Assembly (NCBI GenBank): GCA_002104945.1
Contig: MCFH01000018.1
Location: 496,001-560,000, forward strand
DNA: 64,000 bases
Origin: Piromyces finnis
Lineage: Eukaryota > Neocallimastigomycota > Neocallimastigomycetes > Neocallimastigales > Neocallimastigaceae
Direction: 5' to 3'
Below, in pieces: positions 27,482 to 42,272 of this stretch (its first letter is position 1; each line of letters opens with the position of its first letter). The notes under the pieces are model-generated. The model was not told the origin of the DNA and did not search any database. It saw only the letters and a list, made by a program, of their open reading frames with translations. The position numbers and the translations under genes were made by a program.

Positions 27482-28690
27482 TTAATTTTTAATATATCTT
27501 TTAAAAAAATCCCATTTTACATCTACTACTCTATGATTTCATTAAATAATACATTTTGTTTAATTTTTGTTTTTGTTAGTACTTTTTATTTTGATGATGA
27601 AAATAATAAGAATAATGATAGGACAATAAAATATTATTCTAAATGTTTTATAAAACATAGTTTTCTTTTTTTATAAAAGATATTTAATAATTCGACATTT
27701 AAATCATTTAATAGATACATCTAATGAAAATAAAATATTTTTTAAAATAAAATAAATTCGATTATAATAAATGAACTTAAAAGTGTAGATTATATTAGGC
27801 CCTGTTGTTCCATTCTAATAAAATATATACTTTGTTTTTGAATTTAAAAGTATTTATTTTTCTTATATTTTATATATATGACCTATATTTTAAAATCATC
27901 AAAGTATTTATAAATCATCAAAGTATTTTTAAATCATAGAAATAGTATATCACATGTTATACATGTTATTTTAAAAAATAAATAAAAAAAAAAAAGTAAA
28001 ATAGTAAAATAAAAAATATAAAATAATTACATATAATAAAATGAAAAGTATATTAAATACATAAAGTGACTAAATAATTATAAAATCCTCAACTATAATT
28101 AAAATGGTATTTATGTTTATATATAATATAAAATAATGTATATAAATATATAAAGCAATAGTGATAGAATTCAAATGGTTTGTTTGAAAATAAAAGTATA
28201 ACTAAACATAAATAAACTTTATCAATAACGACAACGAAGAAATGTCATTGTAAAATTTGAATAAACCTAAAATTTTAATTTTTAAAGAAATTATTAATAA
28301 AGTTATAAAGAAACTTTTATTTTCAGGTTTTTTTTTTTTTATTATTATTATTATTATTGATTAAAGTTAATTTTACAAAAAAAAAACTTTTATAAATGGA
28401 GCTTTAACCTATTAACATTATGTTACACAAAACAGTATATATATTTATTTGTTTTCATTTTACATTTTAAGAATTAGCAACGCATTATCTATAGTTCTAG
28501 AATATCTTTTTTTTTTTTCGATTAAATTATATGTAGTAGTAGAATCTATTTTTATCTTTATATTTGCATCACGCATCCCATTCTTTAATTAAATTACCTT
28601 TTTAAGTGATAGATTTATTTAGCCTTTTTTTTTTTTTTTTTGGTAATATAAATTCATAGTCATTATTAATTTTTTCTATCTTCAGAAATC
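27316..28690. other. Non-coding region
   Basis: Downstream of the Ras-like gene. It has a T-run and A-run pair at 27325-27339 and 27457-27480. A phrase of about 18 bases (AAATCATCAAAGTATTT-like) is repeated near 27892-27930. I see no gene. Confidence 0.55.
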
Positions 28691-29033
28691 TTAATTCTTT
28701 TCATCAACATAAAATGTATCAATAATTTCATCACATTTACAGTATAGATATCTTCTTTTAAAATATTGTTTTGTTTCAGGATCATATTCTTTTGGGTAAC
28801 GTGTTTTTTTTTTTTTCATTCACTGTTTATATCATAATATCCATATTCAGATTTTATATTTCTATTCAATTCTTGCAGAAGTTTTTTTTTTTTATTCTTA
28901 TTTTGAGGTATATAAGTATATAATAAGATTTATTAATATTACTAATTTCATTTTTAAATTTATTTTTAATAAAATCTGGAATGACACCTTTCCTCTCTGA
29001 AATAACGGAACTCTATTTTCATTATTTCAATTC

Positions 29034-29065
<32 letters not shown>

Positions 29066-29640
29066 TATAATAACTATCGTACGGTATATCTCTCATAAAT
29101 ATTGGTCTTAAAATTATTTCAATAATTGTGACTAATAGAATTTCAAAGTATGTTCTTTCTCATAACTTTATTCAACTCATGAACAATTTAATTTTTATTA
29201 TAAAAATAAAAAAAAAAAAGTGACAACTTATTTCTATTCATCAGTGAAATCTGTTCAGAGAAATAAGTTTAAAGGTAAAAACTACCTAGATTACTTTCTA
29301 TGACCTCAAAAAAATAATACCATTCATTTCGGTTCCGACCTTTAACATTCATACAAAATCACACAAATTAGGTATTCGCGGCAAAAGTTTTAATCCTTTC
29401 AATAATCTTTACCTCAAAAGCCTATACACACATTTCTTGGATATATTTTTTAACAAATTTCTTATCAACCATGGTGAAAGAAACAAGGATGACCTTTTTC
29501 TCCTATATTGTTCAATCCTTTCATCAGTGATGCTTTTAAGTAAATCAATTCCTATCAATAGTGGGTCTATGAAGCTACTTTTTGATATATGTTTAATAAA
29601 ACATTCAACGTAATCAAGAGCACTGATGTCATACCTATAT
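28691..29640 (-). pseudogene. Decayed protein-coding gene, unidentified
   Basis: Several minus-strand stretches have clear protein-like codon use but are separated by stops and frame changes. In order (high to low coordinates): DISALDYVECFIKHISKSSF and DPLLIGIDLLKSITDERIEQ (about 29625-29510), EVKIIERIKTFAANT, NVKGRNRNEWYYFFEVIES (about 29350-29290), ERKGVIPDFIKNKFKNEIS (about 29005-28945), LLQELNRNIKSEYGYYDINS (about 28880-28825) and RYPKEYDPETKQYFKRRYLY to a TAA at 28691. Long A/T tracts interrupt the frame, for example a 30-base A-run at 29032-29062 and a 13-base T-run at 28804-28816, where the reading frame slips. No set of GT-AG introns that I tried restores one frame. The family is not recognised. 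An intact paralogue elsewhere in the genome would be expected. Confidence 0.5.
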
Positions 29641-29672
29641 AGCAAAGAAATGTTGAAAAAAAACATATACAT

Positions 29673-30422
29673 ATATATATATATTTGTTAAGAACAATAC
29701 ATATTTAGTTTTTTATAATAAAAAAAAAAAAATTAGAAATTAAGTAAATCAACTTTTTTTTATTTAAGTTTTATGTATCAACTTTGAATTTACCAACTTT
29801 CAATAAAAATTAGTAAAAAACAAAAAAGAATATTCACTATTTAAAAATAGAATTAAAAAAAAAATATTTATTTATTTAATAATAATAAATCATTTTTGAA
29901 TAAATTACAATTAATTATTATAATTTTTTCTAAAAAAAATAAAAGTTTAGGATTTCTTAAAAATTGGCTTAATTTTATAAATAAAAATAATATAAAATAA
30001 AATAATATATAAAAAAAAAAAAAAAAATCTTTAATTTTTTCTATTTTTATTATTATTATTATTTTAGAGGTATAAAAGTATTTTTTTTTTTTATATTCAA
30101 AATTTTTGATAAATAAATGAATTGTATGTGAATAGTAATTTAGTTATTAATATTTTTTATATTTTATATATAAATAAGGATGTTTAAAAAAAAAGATTAT
30201 AATTGGTAATAAATAAATAAAATAAATGCATATGTATATTTATATATATACAATAAAAAAAAAAGAAATTAAATATTGTTATTATTACTATTGCTATTAT
30301 ATTTTTATATTCTTATAATAGAGGGAATGAAATAGATAAATATTAAAAATTTGATAAAGATAATTTTTTCATTAAAGATTTTCTTTTTAAATATATATTA
30401 TGTATATGTATATATTTATATT
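29673..30422. other. Non-coding AT-rich region
   Basis: AT-rich sequence with A- and T-runs and short ATT repeats. The last part is the 3' region of the CFAP119-like gene. No coding pattern is seen. Confidence 0.6.
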
Positions 30423-33400
30423 TTATTGATTTGTTACTGTAGTAATTAGGGAAGTGACACTACTTTCAATGATATCAGAAGCAATTTTTAAATATTTAGT
30501 CCGTATTTCTTCTACTTGATTTTCAAAGATACCAACAAAACTTGACATAATAGAAGTAATAGTTTCATTAACTACTTCCATAATTTCATCATTAGTTAAT
30601 GGATAGAAAGGATTTGCTTCTACAATTTTTTTTTTTTTTTTTTTTTTTTTGAAAAATAATTATAATAATAATAATATATCATATTTATTATAATAATAAG
30701 TAGGTGGTGTGATGGGTAAGAAAATATTAAAACTGAAATATATTATTAACATACCTCTAATTGCTCTTTCTTCAGCAATTTTACGTTCAATTTCTCTTTG
30801 TTTTTCCTATATTATAAATAAATTAATAGTTTTTTTTTTTTTTTTAGTTTTAGTTTCATTCTTTTTAAATATATATATAAATTGAAAGGATAATTTATTC
30901 TATATATTATATTTTTTTATTATACTATTAATACTTTTTTAATATATATATATATGTATAATCATTATTATTTATTTATTATGTATTATTTTAGAATTAT
31001 TACCAATTCTTGTTCTTCTAACAATCTAACCTCATTCTCCCATTCAGCTAATGTAATAGCATTACTTAAAGGTGGAATTTCACCAGGAACTTCTATCACC
31101 AAATTATCTCTTTCAATAACACATTCTTCTCGAGGTTCAATTTGCCAATATACATTTTTATAAAGTTTGAAATGTTGAAAAATTCTAATGATCATATCGT
31201 AATAAAAAAAAAAAGTTAAGGAAGGAGAATTAATATTTTTATATTATATAGAAAACGAAAAAAAAAAAAAAATTTTTTTTCATTAAAATAATATTTTTTA
31301 ATATATAGAATGAAAAAAAAAAAAACTTTTTTTTTTTCTTTTTTAATGTAATATTATAATGATAGATGTAATATAGATGTATATTTACGTTTCTTTAAAA
31401 AATTTTATAATTATATTTTCTTCATAAGGAGTAAATAGTTTACAAGATTTATTGGTATAAACAATTGAAGGAGGTGGATAATTTTTAAAAGGTTCTTTTT
31501 CATGAGCTAATCGTTTCTCCTGTATTAATGTATTTTCTATATTTGCTAGCATTGTAAGACGTTCTTCTTCTTCTCTTTCCCTTTCTCTTTCTCTTTCCTT
31601 TTCTCTTTCTTTTTCTTTCATCTTACCCCCTCCTTTTTCCTTACTTTTAGATTCTTTACTATTTTTTTCTTTACCTTTATTTATATATATGTATATATCA
31701 TCATTATTAATATGAATATGAATAGTATCATGAATAGTATTATAAATAAAATTATAAATAAGGTTATAAATAGTAGTATTATAAATAATATTATTTATGT
31801 ATTTTTATTTTTTTTTTTATTTTTAATAAATAATATTATTTTATGAAAATAAAAAAAAAATAAAATAAAAAAAACTAATACAATTTTAAAAATTAAATAT
31901 TTATAATTATCTTACTTTGAGGTGGAGAAGGTGGTGTATCTTGTTGAGTTTGTTGTTCTTCCTGTTCTAATTGTTGTTGTAATTGTAATAATTTTTTAAT
32001 TGAAGTTTGAGAAGGTGGTGGAGCTTCATCTAAAAAATTCAAAAATCCAAAATCATAAAATAATAATTTTCTAAAACAATTCATGGCTTCATTATATTCC
32101 ATATTTTTAGCTATTAAATTTTATAAATTTATCCACAAAATTAAAATATATATAGTTTAAAAAAATTTTTGATTTTTTTTTTTTTTTTTTTGTTTTGTTT
32201 TTTTGAGATGATTATAGATAATATTAAAGTAGAATTAATAAGATTATATTTGACAAAAGAAAAGTTTATAAATAACTATATATATATATATTATATGTGT
32301 ATAATACGAGCATACTTTTAAATTCATTGATAAAAAATAGGAATAATCGCATAAATTCAAATATTTGAACTGGTTTCAAATTATTATTTTTTCCAATCCT
32401 ATATAAGTTATAAAGAATAAATATTGAATATATATATAATTATTAAATATTATTAAACTAGAACTGTTTTTTTATATATATATATATAATTATTAATAAT
32501 AGTTTTTAATACTATTTTTTAATAATAATAATAATATAATTAATTTTTTCAATTACATAAATATATTATATAGGTCATTTAAAGTCATATTATTTGAAGC
32601 ATCTTCTTTCCAATTATTAAGTTGAAAAAATGATCCCAATTTACTGAATAAATATTAAAAAATAGAAAGGAATTTATTTGTATTAAGAATTATCCAGTAT
32701 CAAAAAAAAAATTATTTCGGTAGTTTTTTTTTTTTTTAATTATTATTATTATTTGTTGGTATTATTAAAGTTGATTTTGATTTAATATTTATATAATATC
32801 ATGATATATTATATCACATATATAATAAAGTAAAAAAAAATAATAAAATAATATGCAATTGAGTATGTATATTAATATAAAAAAAAAAATATTGTCGAAT
32901 GAATATATATATATATATAAATTTATATTTTCTAAATTATAGAATAATTACTTTATTCCATCTTCAATAGATAAATCATATAAATCTAATACATGCTCTA
33001 ATCGAAATTGAAAACGATCATAATTTTGATTTAATAATAATTTATCTAATTCTTCCTTTGACTTTACGATAAATAATAATATATAAATATATATGAATAC
33101 AGATTAATATTTGATTTTTTTCCCTATTTTCTTTTTTTTTTTTTTTTTATTCAAAAGTTATCCTATTATTATTATAAACTAAAATAGTAATATTATATAA
33201 AAAAAATATATATATATATATATATAGTTATCATTCATTACTATTTCTTCATTCCAAATATCTTCAACAACTAATCTATTTTGGTATGAATCTTCGGTAG
33301 TTTTTTCCGTATCTTTTCGATTATGATTATTACCTGAATTTTTATTTGATGGTGAATGAACTTGATTTTTTTGTTTCTTTTTTATTTTATATATAGAAAT

Positions 33401-33766
33401 AAAAATATAAGAATAAGAATGAAATATTTTAAAAAATATATATATATAATAATAATAGCAACGATAATAATAAAAGAATTAAAATAGGAATTAAATATAA
33501 ATTATATATTGATAATTAAGGGAAAAACTTTTTTCATTCCAATGCTTTATCATATTTTTATGTATTACCAATCCATGCATTTTTTATTATTATTATTGTT
33601 GTTGTTGTTGTTGTTGTTGTTATTTCTTTTACAACAATACTTTTTTTTTATAATAATAATAATCAAAAAAAAAAAGAAAAAAAAATTGAAATGTTTTTTA
33701 TTAAATAATATTTTTTTTAAGAAAAAAAAAAAAGAAGAAAGAATATAAAGAAATAGATAAATAGAT

Positions 33767-33809
<43 letters not shown>

Positions 33810-33865
33810 AAAAGGAAATAAATTAATATAAAAAATTAAAATAGTTTTACAGTTCTTGAAGACAT
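30423..33865 (-). CDS. CFAP119/CCDC189-like ciliary protein (DUF4464 family), 10 exons
   Basis: Predicted 446-residue protein of a family found in motile cilia, fitting flagellated zoospores. Exons: 33865-33851, 33376-33242, 33061-32952, 32643-32557, 32398-32316, 32110-31916, 31674-31389, 31184-31004, 30806-30755, 30619-30423; every junction is GT-AG and all phases join. Family features: FRFQLEHVLDLYDLSI (about residue 70-85), a helix with FEFMRLFLFFINEF, MNCFRKLLFYD, then PPPS, and later NYPPPSIVY, FTPYEENIIIKFFKETIF and the hallmark QHFKLYKNVYW. Between the two PPPS sites lies a Gln-rich, then Lys/Glu/Arg-rich charged stretch of about 110 residues (exons 6-7, KEREKEREREREREEEE), which looks like an insertion splitting the conserved domain. 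The C-terminal part is a coiled coil (EKQREIERKIAEERAI) ending in an amphipathic helix. The 15-base first exon (MSSRT) is the least certain part. Family assignment is from remembered motifs. Confidence 0.8.
33771..33807. repeat. Poly-A tract of about 37 bases in intron 1
   Basis: An uninterrupted A-run lies inside the first intron of the CFAP119-like gene, which also contains GTT repeats (about 33597-33620). Read on the gene's own strand it is a T-run. Confidence 0.9.
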
Positions 33866-34518
33866 GATTTTTTATATATGAGTGGAATAGAGTATAGTTT
33901 TTAAAAAAAAAAAAAGAAAAAACTTTTTTAATATATATAATTGATTAATGTTTAAAGAGTATAAAATAATTTTTTTATTATTTTTTTTTCTTTTTCTTTT
34001 TCTTTTTCTTTTCTTTTTTTTTTTACTCAATTTTAATTCTATCGAAATAAAAAAAAAAAATTAAAAAATTTAAAAATTTAAAAATTCCATTTCAGATGGA
34101 AATATGGAAATTTTAAAATTTTTAATTTAAATTTAATTTCCCTAAATTTTTTAAAATTTTTTAAAATTTTTTTAATTTAAAAAGATTAAGTCTTTTTTAA
34201 ATTAAAAAAATAAAAGTAAAAAAGTAAATAGCTTTAAACTTTTATCCATTAAAGTAGCAATAAAAAAGCCTTTTTTTCAAAAAGAAATGAATTCTATTAA
34301 AAGCATTAATTAATAAAAATAACAACATAAATTTTGTAATAAAAAATATACACTTTTTTTTTATTTTTTTATTTTTTATTTTTTATTTTTATATAATTCA
34401 ACAGGAGTTAGATACACAATAGTAGTGTATGTATAGATGGGTGGGTGTGTAGGTATGTGTATATATAAATTTTATATTCATTAGTTTAATTTTTTTTATT
34501 TTATTTTCCCCCAAATTC

Positions 34519-34579
<61 letters not shown>

Positions 34580-34843
34580 TTTTAAATTGTTGTATATTAC
34601 TATATATATTGTTTGTTGTTTGTTTATATAATAATAAAAAAAAATTATGTATTATAAAAAAAATAGTTTTTTAGATATTTAAAAAAAAATTAATTTTTTG
34701 ATTTTGTTTTACATTATTATTCATTCTAAATATAGAATAAAAAGAATAATTTATTTCATTGTTGTTGTTTTTCCTCTTTTTTTTTTTTAGAATAAAAAGA
34801 AATTGATTTTTTTTAATGGTAGGTGATCGTATTAGAATTTAAC
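33866..34843. other. Intergenic region between CFAP119-like and SNF7 genes, with ATT repeat
   Basis: About 1 kb holding the 5' region of the CFAP119-like gene and the 3' region of SNF7, both on the minus strand. An ATT repeat of roughly 18 units lies at 34523-34578. A TTTTC-type repeat is at 33988-34015. No gene is seen. Confidence 0.65.
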
Positions 34844-36225
34844 TTAGAAAGCCATACTACTTTGTAATTCTTCTAATTCCTTTTCTTCATCATCATCAGC
34901 AACTATAGATATAAAAAAAATGAAAAAATATGTTAAAACTCACTTAGTAAATACACATAAAATATTTACAGGGTTTATCTGTTTATTATTGTTATTAAAT
35001 AATTACCAATAGGACCAGATGGAGCATTTGGCATAGTTGGTATCTTTTCCAATTTATCAGAGTTCAATAATTGGTAATCTAATTCTTCTTGTTCTAAACC
35101 TTCTAATTCAGCATTTAATTCATCTTCATCAATAACATCACCAAAGTTTATTGGTTGAGCAATAGCATCTGAAATTTCATTAGCAAGATCCATTTGTTCT
35201 CTAATATCATCCATGGTATCTTCAACCTTATCAATATTCCTTTTTTTAAAAAAAAAAAAAATTATAGTTTATTGAGATTATTATTATACGTTATTATAAA
35301 TTATTGGATTTTATATTAATAAATCAAGTATAATGAGAACAAATATCATTAAAATTAAAGTAATAATAAAAGTAAAATAAATGGTTAGGAAAAAAAGGGG
35401 GGCAGAATAGATTATATTATAAATAATAATGTTATTATCATCATATTTTACTATTATTAAAAAAGTCTTTATGATTAAATTAATAAACTTACATTTTTCC
35501 GTGAATAGCACTTAAAGCATTAGCACCATCCTTCATGGCCTTTAAGGTGGTTAAGTTGGTATTGGCATTTTCAATTGTCATAATTTGAGTTTCAATAGTC
35601 ATACGAGAACCCATCATTTTTTCTATTTCATTATTGTAAGCTCTCTTACGTTTAAGAGCAGCAATTGCAACTTTTTATACGATTTATAATTTATTATTTC
35701 AAATATATTATTTATTAGCAAGTATATTTGTTTATTTTTCGTTTATTCGTTTTATATATATATATATATATATTGATAAATGTATGGTATTTGTTTTATA
35801 GTTCATTATTTAGTTGACAAAAAATATATATATATTATAAATTAAAATGACATAATTTTGATTTCAAATTGTTGTTGTTATTGTTGTTTTATAATATATA
35901 TATATATATAAATAAGCCATTTCAAATTTTTTATTTTTTTTATAAAAAAAATATTAAAAATAAAAATATTAATATATAAATAGTTTTTATCATTATTATT
36001 ATTATTGTTATTATTATTAACTGAAAAAAAAATAGAGATTATATGATAATATAAAATAAAATTACTTCTTTTATTTTTAGTTGCATTAGCTTTAGCAATT
36101 TTTTCTTCATTTTCGATCTTCTTTTCTAATATAGCTTGTCTCTTTTCTAAAATATCTAAAGTTTCCTTAAGTTGAGCAATAGCATCCTTTGGATTGGTCT
36201 TCTTCTTATTCTTAAAAAGTTTCAT
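34844..36225 (-). CDS. SNF7: ESCRT-III subunit Snf7 (CHMP4 family), 4 exons
   Basis: Main filament-forming subunit of ESCRT-III, which bends and cuts membrane necks at endosomes and elsewhere. The protein is 209 residues, near the usual 215-240. Exons on the minus strand: 36225-36066, 35670-35493, 35239-35007, 34902-34844; GT-AG introns, phases 1, 2, 1. The N-terminus MKLFKNKKK is basic, as expected for the membrane-binding end. Helices 1-2 follow (LKETLDILEKRQAILEKKIE; ALKRKRAYNNEIEKMMG), then the family stretch TIETQIMTIENANTN with LKAMKDGANALSAIHGKM, and an acidic C-terminal part (MDDIREQMDLANEISDAI, DEDELNAELEGLEQEELD). The last helix, EEKELEELQSSMAF, fits the C-terminal MIM-type region contacted by Vps4 or Bro1 (family knowledge). 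Nothing is missing. Confidence 0.95.
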
Positions 36226-37473
36226 CTTTATATTATATATGCATAAAAAAAAATACGTATAAGAATGAAAATGAAAAAATAAATATATTAAAATATTTAT
36301 ATTTTATATGTTTTAATGTTGTCATAATATATATGTATTTAAAAAAAAAAGGTCATGTGAATATTTATTTGAATTGAAATATTTCAATTATTAAAATTAT
36401 AATTTTAAATATTTATTTGTAAAAAATTCGAATTTCAAAGTATATAAAATGTTTTAAAAAGACTTTTATTTATTGACTCAAGTTATTTTTTTTTTTTTAT
36501 AATGTAATTTGTATTATATCGTCTTATTATATTACTTAACTAATCGTGAATATTTATACAATTTTTTTTCTCTTTTTTTTTTTTCTCTTTCTCTCTTTTT
36601 CCTTTTTGCTTTTGTCAATATTGTCTGTTTGTTTGTTTGTTTTTTTGTATTGTTATTATTTACATCAACGATTATAAATTACTTTTATTTTTTTTAAATT
36701 TTTATATTGAACATTAATTATTTTATAAATATATATTGATGCATTGATATGTCACATTGATATTTATATTTTATTTTTATTATTAATTTATTTTGATTTT
36801 TCTTTATGCTCATCTAAAACTAATTTTAATTATATTCTTTCCATGTAAAAAAAAAAAAAAAAAATGTATCATTTTATTTTCCAATAGCATTCCATTGACC
36901 TTTTTTTTTTTAAAGAAAAAGAAGACTTTTAAAAAAAAGATAAGCAGTGTTTATGAATACCTTGTATTATTATTTATTTATTTTTAAAATTTAATTTAAT
37001 ATAAAGAAATGGGTTAAACCAGATTAAATAATTATATTATAATTAATTGTCAATAATATAACTATTATTTAAAAAAGAAAAAAAAATTTTTTTAATAATT
37101 ATAATAAATATAAATAAATTCTTTTTTTTTTTAATTTAAAAATAATTTAATATAAAATAAAATTTATAATAAATTAAAATTTTTTGTTTAAATATAGATT
37201 TATAAAAAAAAAAAAAAAAAAAAAAAACTTGAAAATATCTTTTTTTATTAAAGAATACAACATTCTTTTTTAAAAAAAAGATTATTTTATTATAATGATA
37301 ATTATATCATTAATAAATGAATGATACATGAATGATACATACTCTTTTTTTTTTATCCCAAAATACAATACCATAAATTTTAATAATTATCATGAGTGGA
37401 TATAGATACAAATAAATATATAAATAAAAAATTTAAAATATATATTTATATAAAAAAAAAAACTTTTTTATTA

Positions 37474-37507
<34 letters not shown>

Positions 37508-38374
37508 TCGTAAAAAAATGCATTGCATTGCGTAGTAATATTTTTTTTTAAGAAAAAAAAAAGAGCTAACTTAAAAAAAAAAAAAAAAATACAAAAAATT
37601 ATTTATAGAAAGTGGTAAAAATTATCATATGAGCTTTATGCCACTAAATTTTATTTTTAGTCAAAAAGAAAAGGCTATTTTATAGTAATAATAATAAGAT
37701 CATGATGATATTGCTATTATTTCTATTATTAATTGATATTGATATTCAGTAATATTCAAATTTGTATGTTATCCTTACCACCATTATTTTCATCTATCTA
37801 TATATTTTTGAATAATACTAAAAAAAAAACTTTGTGAAAATTCGTGAATATTGAAAAGATTTTTGTGTAACTTTAAATTTTTTTTTTTGTAATGTGTTGA
37901 AAGTAGCGTAGCAACCACCACTACCACCACAATAAGTAATAAGCAAAAAAAAAAATAATAATAATCCCAACATCTTTTTTTTTTTTTTTTTTTTTTTTTT
38001 ATTACTATTATTATTATTATTCATATAAAATATTATAAATAATATACTTAAAAAATATACACTCTAATATTAAACATTTAATATTTATACTAATATTAAA
38101 CATTTAATATTTATATTTTATTTATTTTAAACTACTAAACTTTTATTTACAATATATCTTAAGAGAAACTATATAGATAAAGATTCTTTTTTTTTTTTTT
38201 TTTACTACACATTCTATTTTTAGAATATAGATTTATAAAAAAAAATATACATATATCAATTTGATAAATCCTACAAGAAAGAAAAAAGAAAAAATAAATA
38301 AATAGTATTACTATTATCAATAACAAATCATCTAAATTCTAGTTTGTTTGTTTGTTTTTTTGAATAGCTATGAA
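36226..38374. other. Non-coding region
   Basis: About 2.1 kb of AT-rich DNA upstream of SNF7 and downstream of the zinc-finger gene. It holds many homopolymers, an ATT repeat near 37472-37506 and TTG repeats near 36628-36648. The short frames here are Phe/Leu or Lys low complexity and are not called. Confidence 0.6.
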
Positions 38375-39481
38375 TTAAATGGATGAAGGTGATGGTATGG
38401 ATTCAATAATAGAATTATTTTTATTTTCTTTTTTAACTTGATGAAAGGTTAAAAGAATAAAAGAATCCTTTGTAATGGATGGAGTGACGGTAACATAACT
38501 TTGAGAATCTTCTTCATTTGCAAATAGTTTAAACAAATCAATATCATTTGGTATAGTATGAAAATTAAAAGGTTGACACCTTGTCATTCGAATATGCCTT
38601 AAACAAGAATCAGAACGAGCAAATCCTCGAAGACAACGAGAACAATGATAAGGTTTTATAACATTATGAGAATTACTATGACGAGTTAAATCAAATCTTC
38701 TTCTAAAGGTTTTCTTACAAATATGACATATAAAGGGACGAATGTTTTTATCGGTATTCGAATTATGATATTCGGTATAGTGAGTCTTTGAAAATAATTT
38801 ATTACAATTTGGAAAGGGGCATTTATAGGATTCTACCCTTTCTTTATCCACTTTAGAAATCATGCATTTAAGAATGATGGAGGGTGTATTTCTTTTGATA
38901 CATTCAGAAATTAATTCCTGAAATTCCTTTTTATTAATTGGCGTATTCCTTTTTCTAATAATTTGACGATCTAGAAATACAGAACTGTAGGCCTCTTTCG
39001 CTATCTTATTTAAATAATTATTATCATTTTCATGACCATTGCCATCTCTATTTTCAGGATTATTGTATTTACGATTAAATTCATCCATATACTTTAAACG
39101 ATCGTTTTCGTCCTTGAATACAATTTCATCTGGATCGTGTTCTTGATCTTCCAATGAAACCGAAGGATCCTCCTCTCCTTCCATATCAATATCCTTTCCA
39201 AATTTCTTTTCACTTTTAATTGTATCCTCAGGATGACTTGAAGGTTCAGAATCCTTTATATCTTCTAACTTTTGTTTATCATTTAATATCTCTTGTAAAA
39301 TGCTATTTACTTCTTGTATATCCTTATTCAAATAAATTTGTTCCATCTTTGCTATCTTATTCATTTTTACTTTTTCTTTTTCTGGTTTAGGTTTTCGACC
39401 TCTTTTCTTTCCTCTTCTTTTAACAATGGTGTTTGCATTTTGAGTCATATCTACATCCATGTTAAGCTGACTATGATTCAT
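38375..39481 (-). CDS. C2H2 zinc-finger transcription regulator, C-terminal half
   Basis: Open frame of 368 residues. Residues 20-40 are Lys/Arg-rich with GRKPKP, like an AT-hook or nuclear signal. An acidic linker follows (PSSHPEDT, EGEEDPS). Three fingers lie at about 211-292. Finger 1 has C211, C216 and H229 but lacks a normally spaced second His. Finger 2 (C242, C245, H258, H262) is complete. Finger 3 ends in Cys (C270, C273, H286, C292). The frame stays open upstream of this ATG through AAT codons to about 39592, and the preceding residues (NDV after a run of Asp and Asn) are in frame. The neighbouring Asn-rich frame is one slip away in the same microsatellite. It is therefore probably the 3' half of one gene starting at 42272. 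If it is separate, this ATG is the start. Target genes are unknown. Confidence 0.8.
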   Translation of the reverse strand: MNHSQLNMDVDMTQNANTIVKRRGKKRGRKPKPEKEKVKMNKIAKMEQIYLNKDIQEVNSILQEILNDKQKLEDIKDSEPSSHPEDTIKSEKKFGKDIDMEGEEDPSVSLEDQEHDPDEIVFKDENDRLKYMDEFNRKYNNPENRDGNGHENDNNYLNKIAKEAYSSVFLDRQIIRKRNTPINKKEFQELISECIKRNTPSIILKCMISKVDKERVESYKCPFPNCNKLFSKTHYTEYHNSNTDKNIRPFICHICKKTFRRRFDLTRHSNSHNVIKPYHCSRCLRGFARSDSCLRHIRMTRCQPFNFHTIPNDIDLFKLFANEEDSQSYVTVTPSITKDSFILLTFHQVKKENKNNSIIESIPSPSSI

Positions 39482-39500
39482 TACATCATTATCATCATCA

Positions 39501-42272
<2,772 letters not shown>

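Noticed and set aside
29409-29672. Plus-strand reading of the decayed region (KFLINHGERNKDDLFLLYCS)
   Set aside because: It also looks protein-like, but it has a stop, and the minus strand gives more and longer blocks continuing over 900 bases in the same direction.
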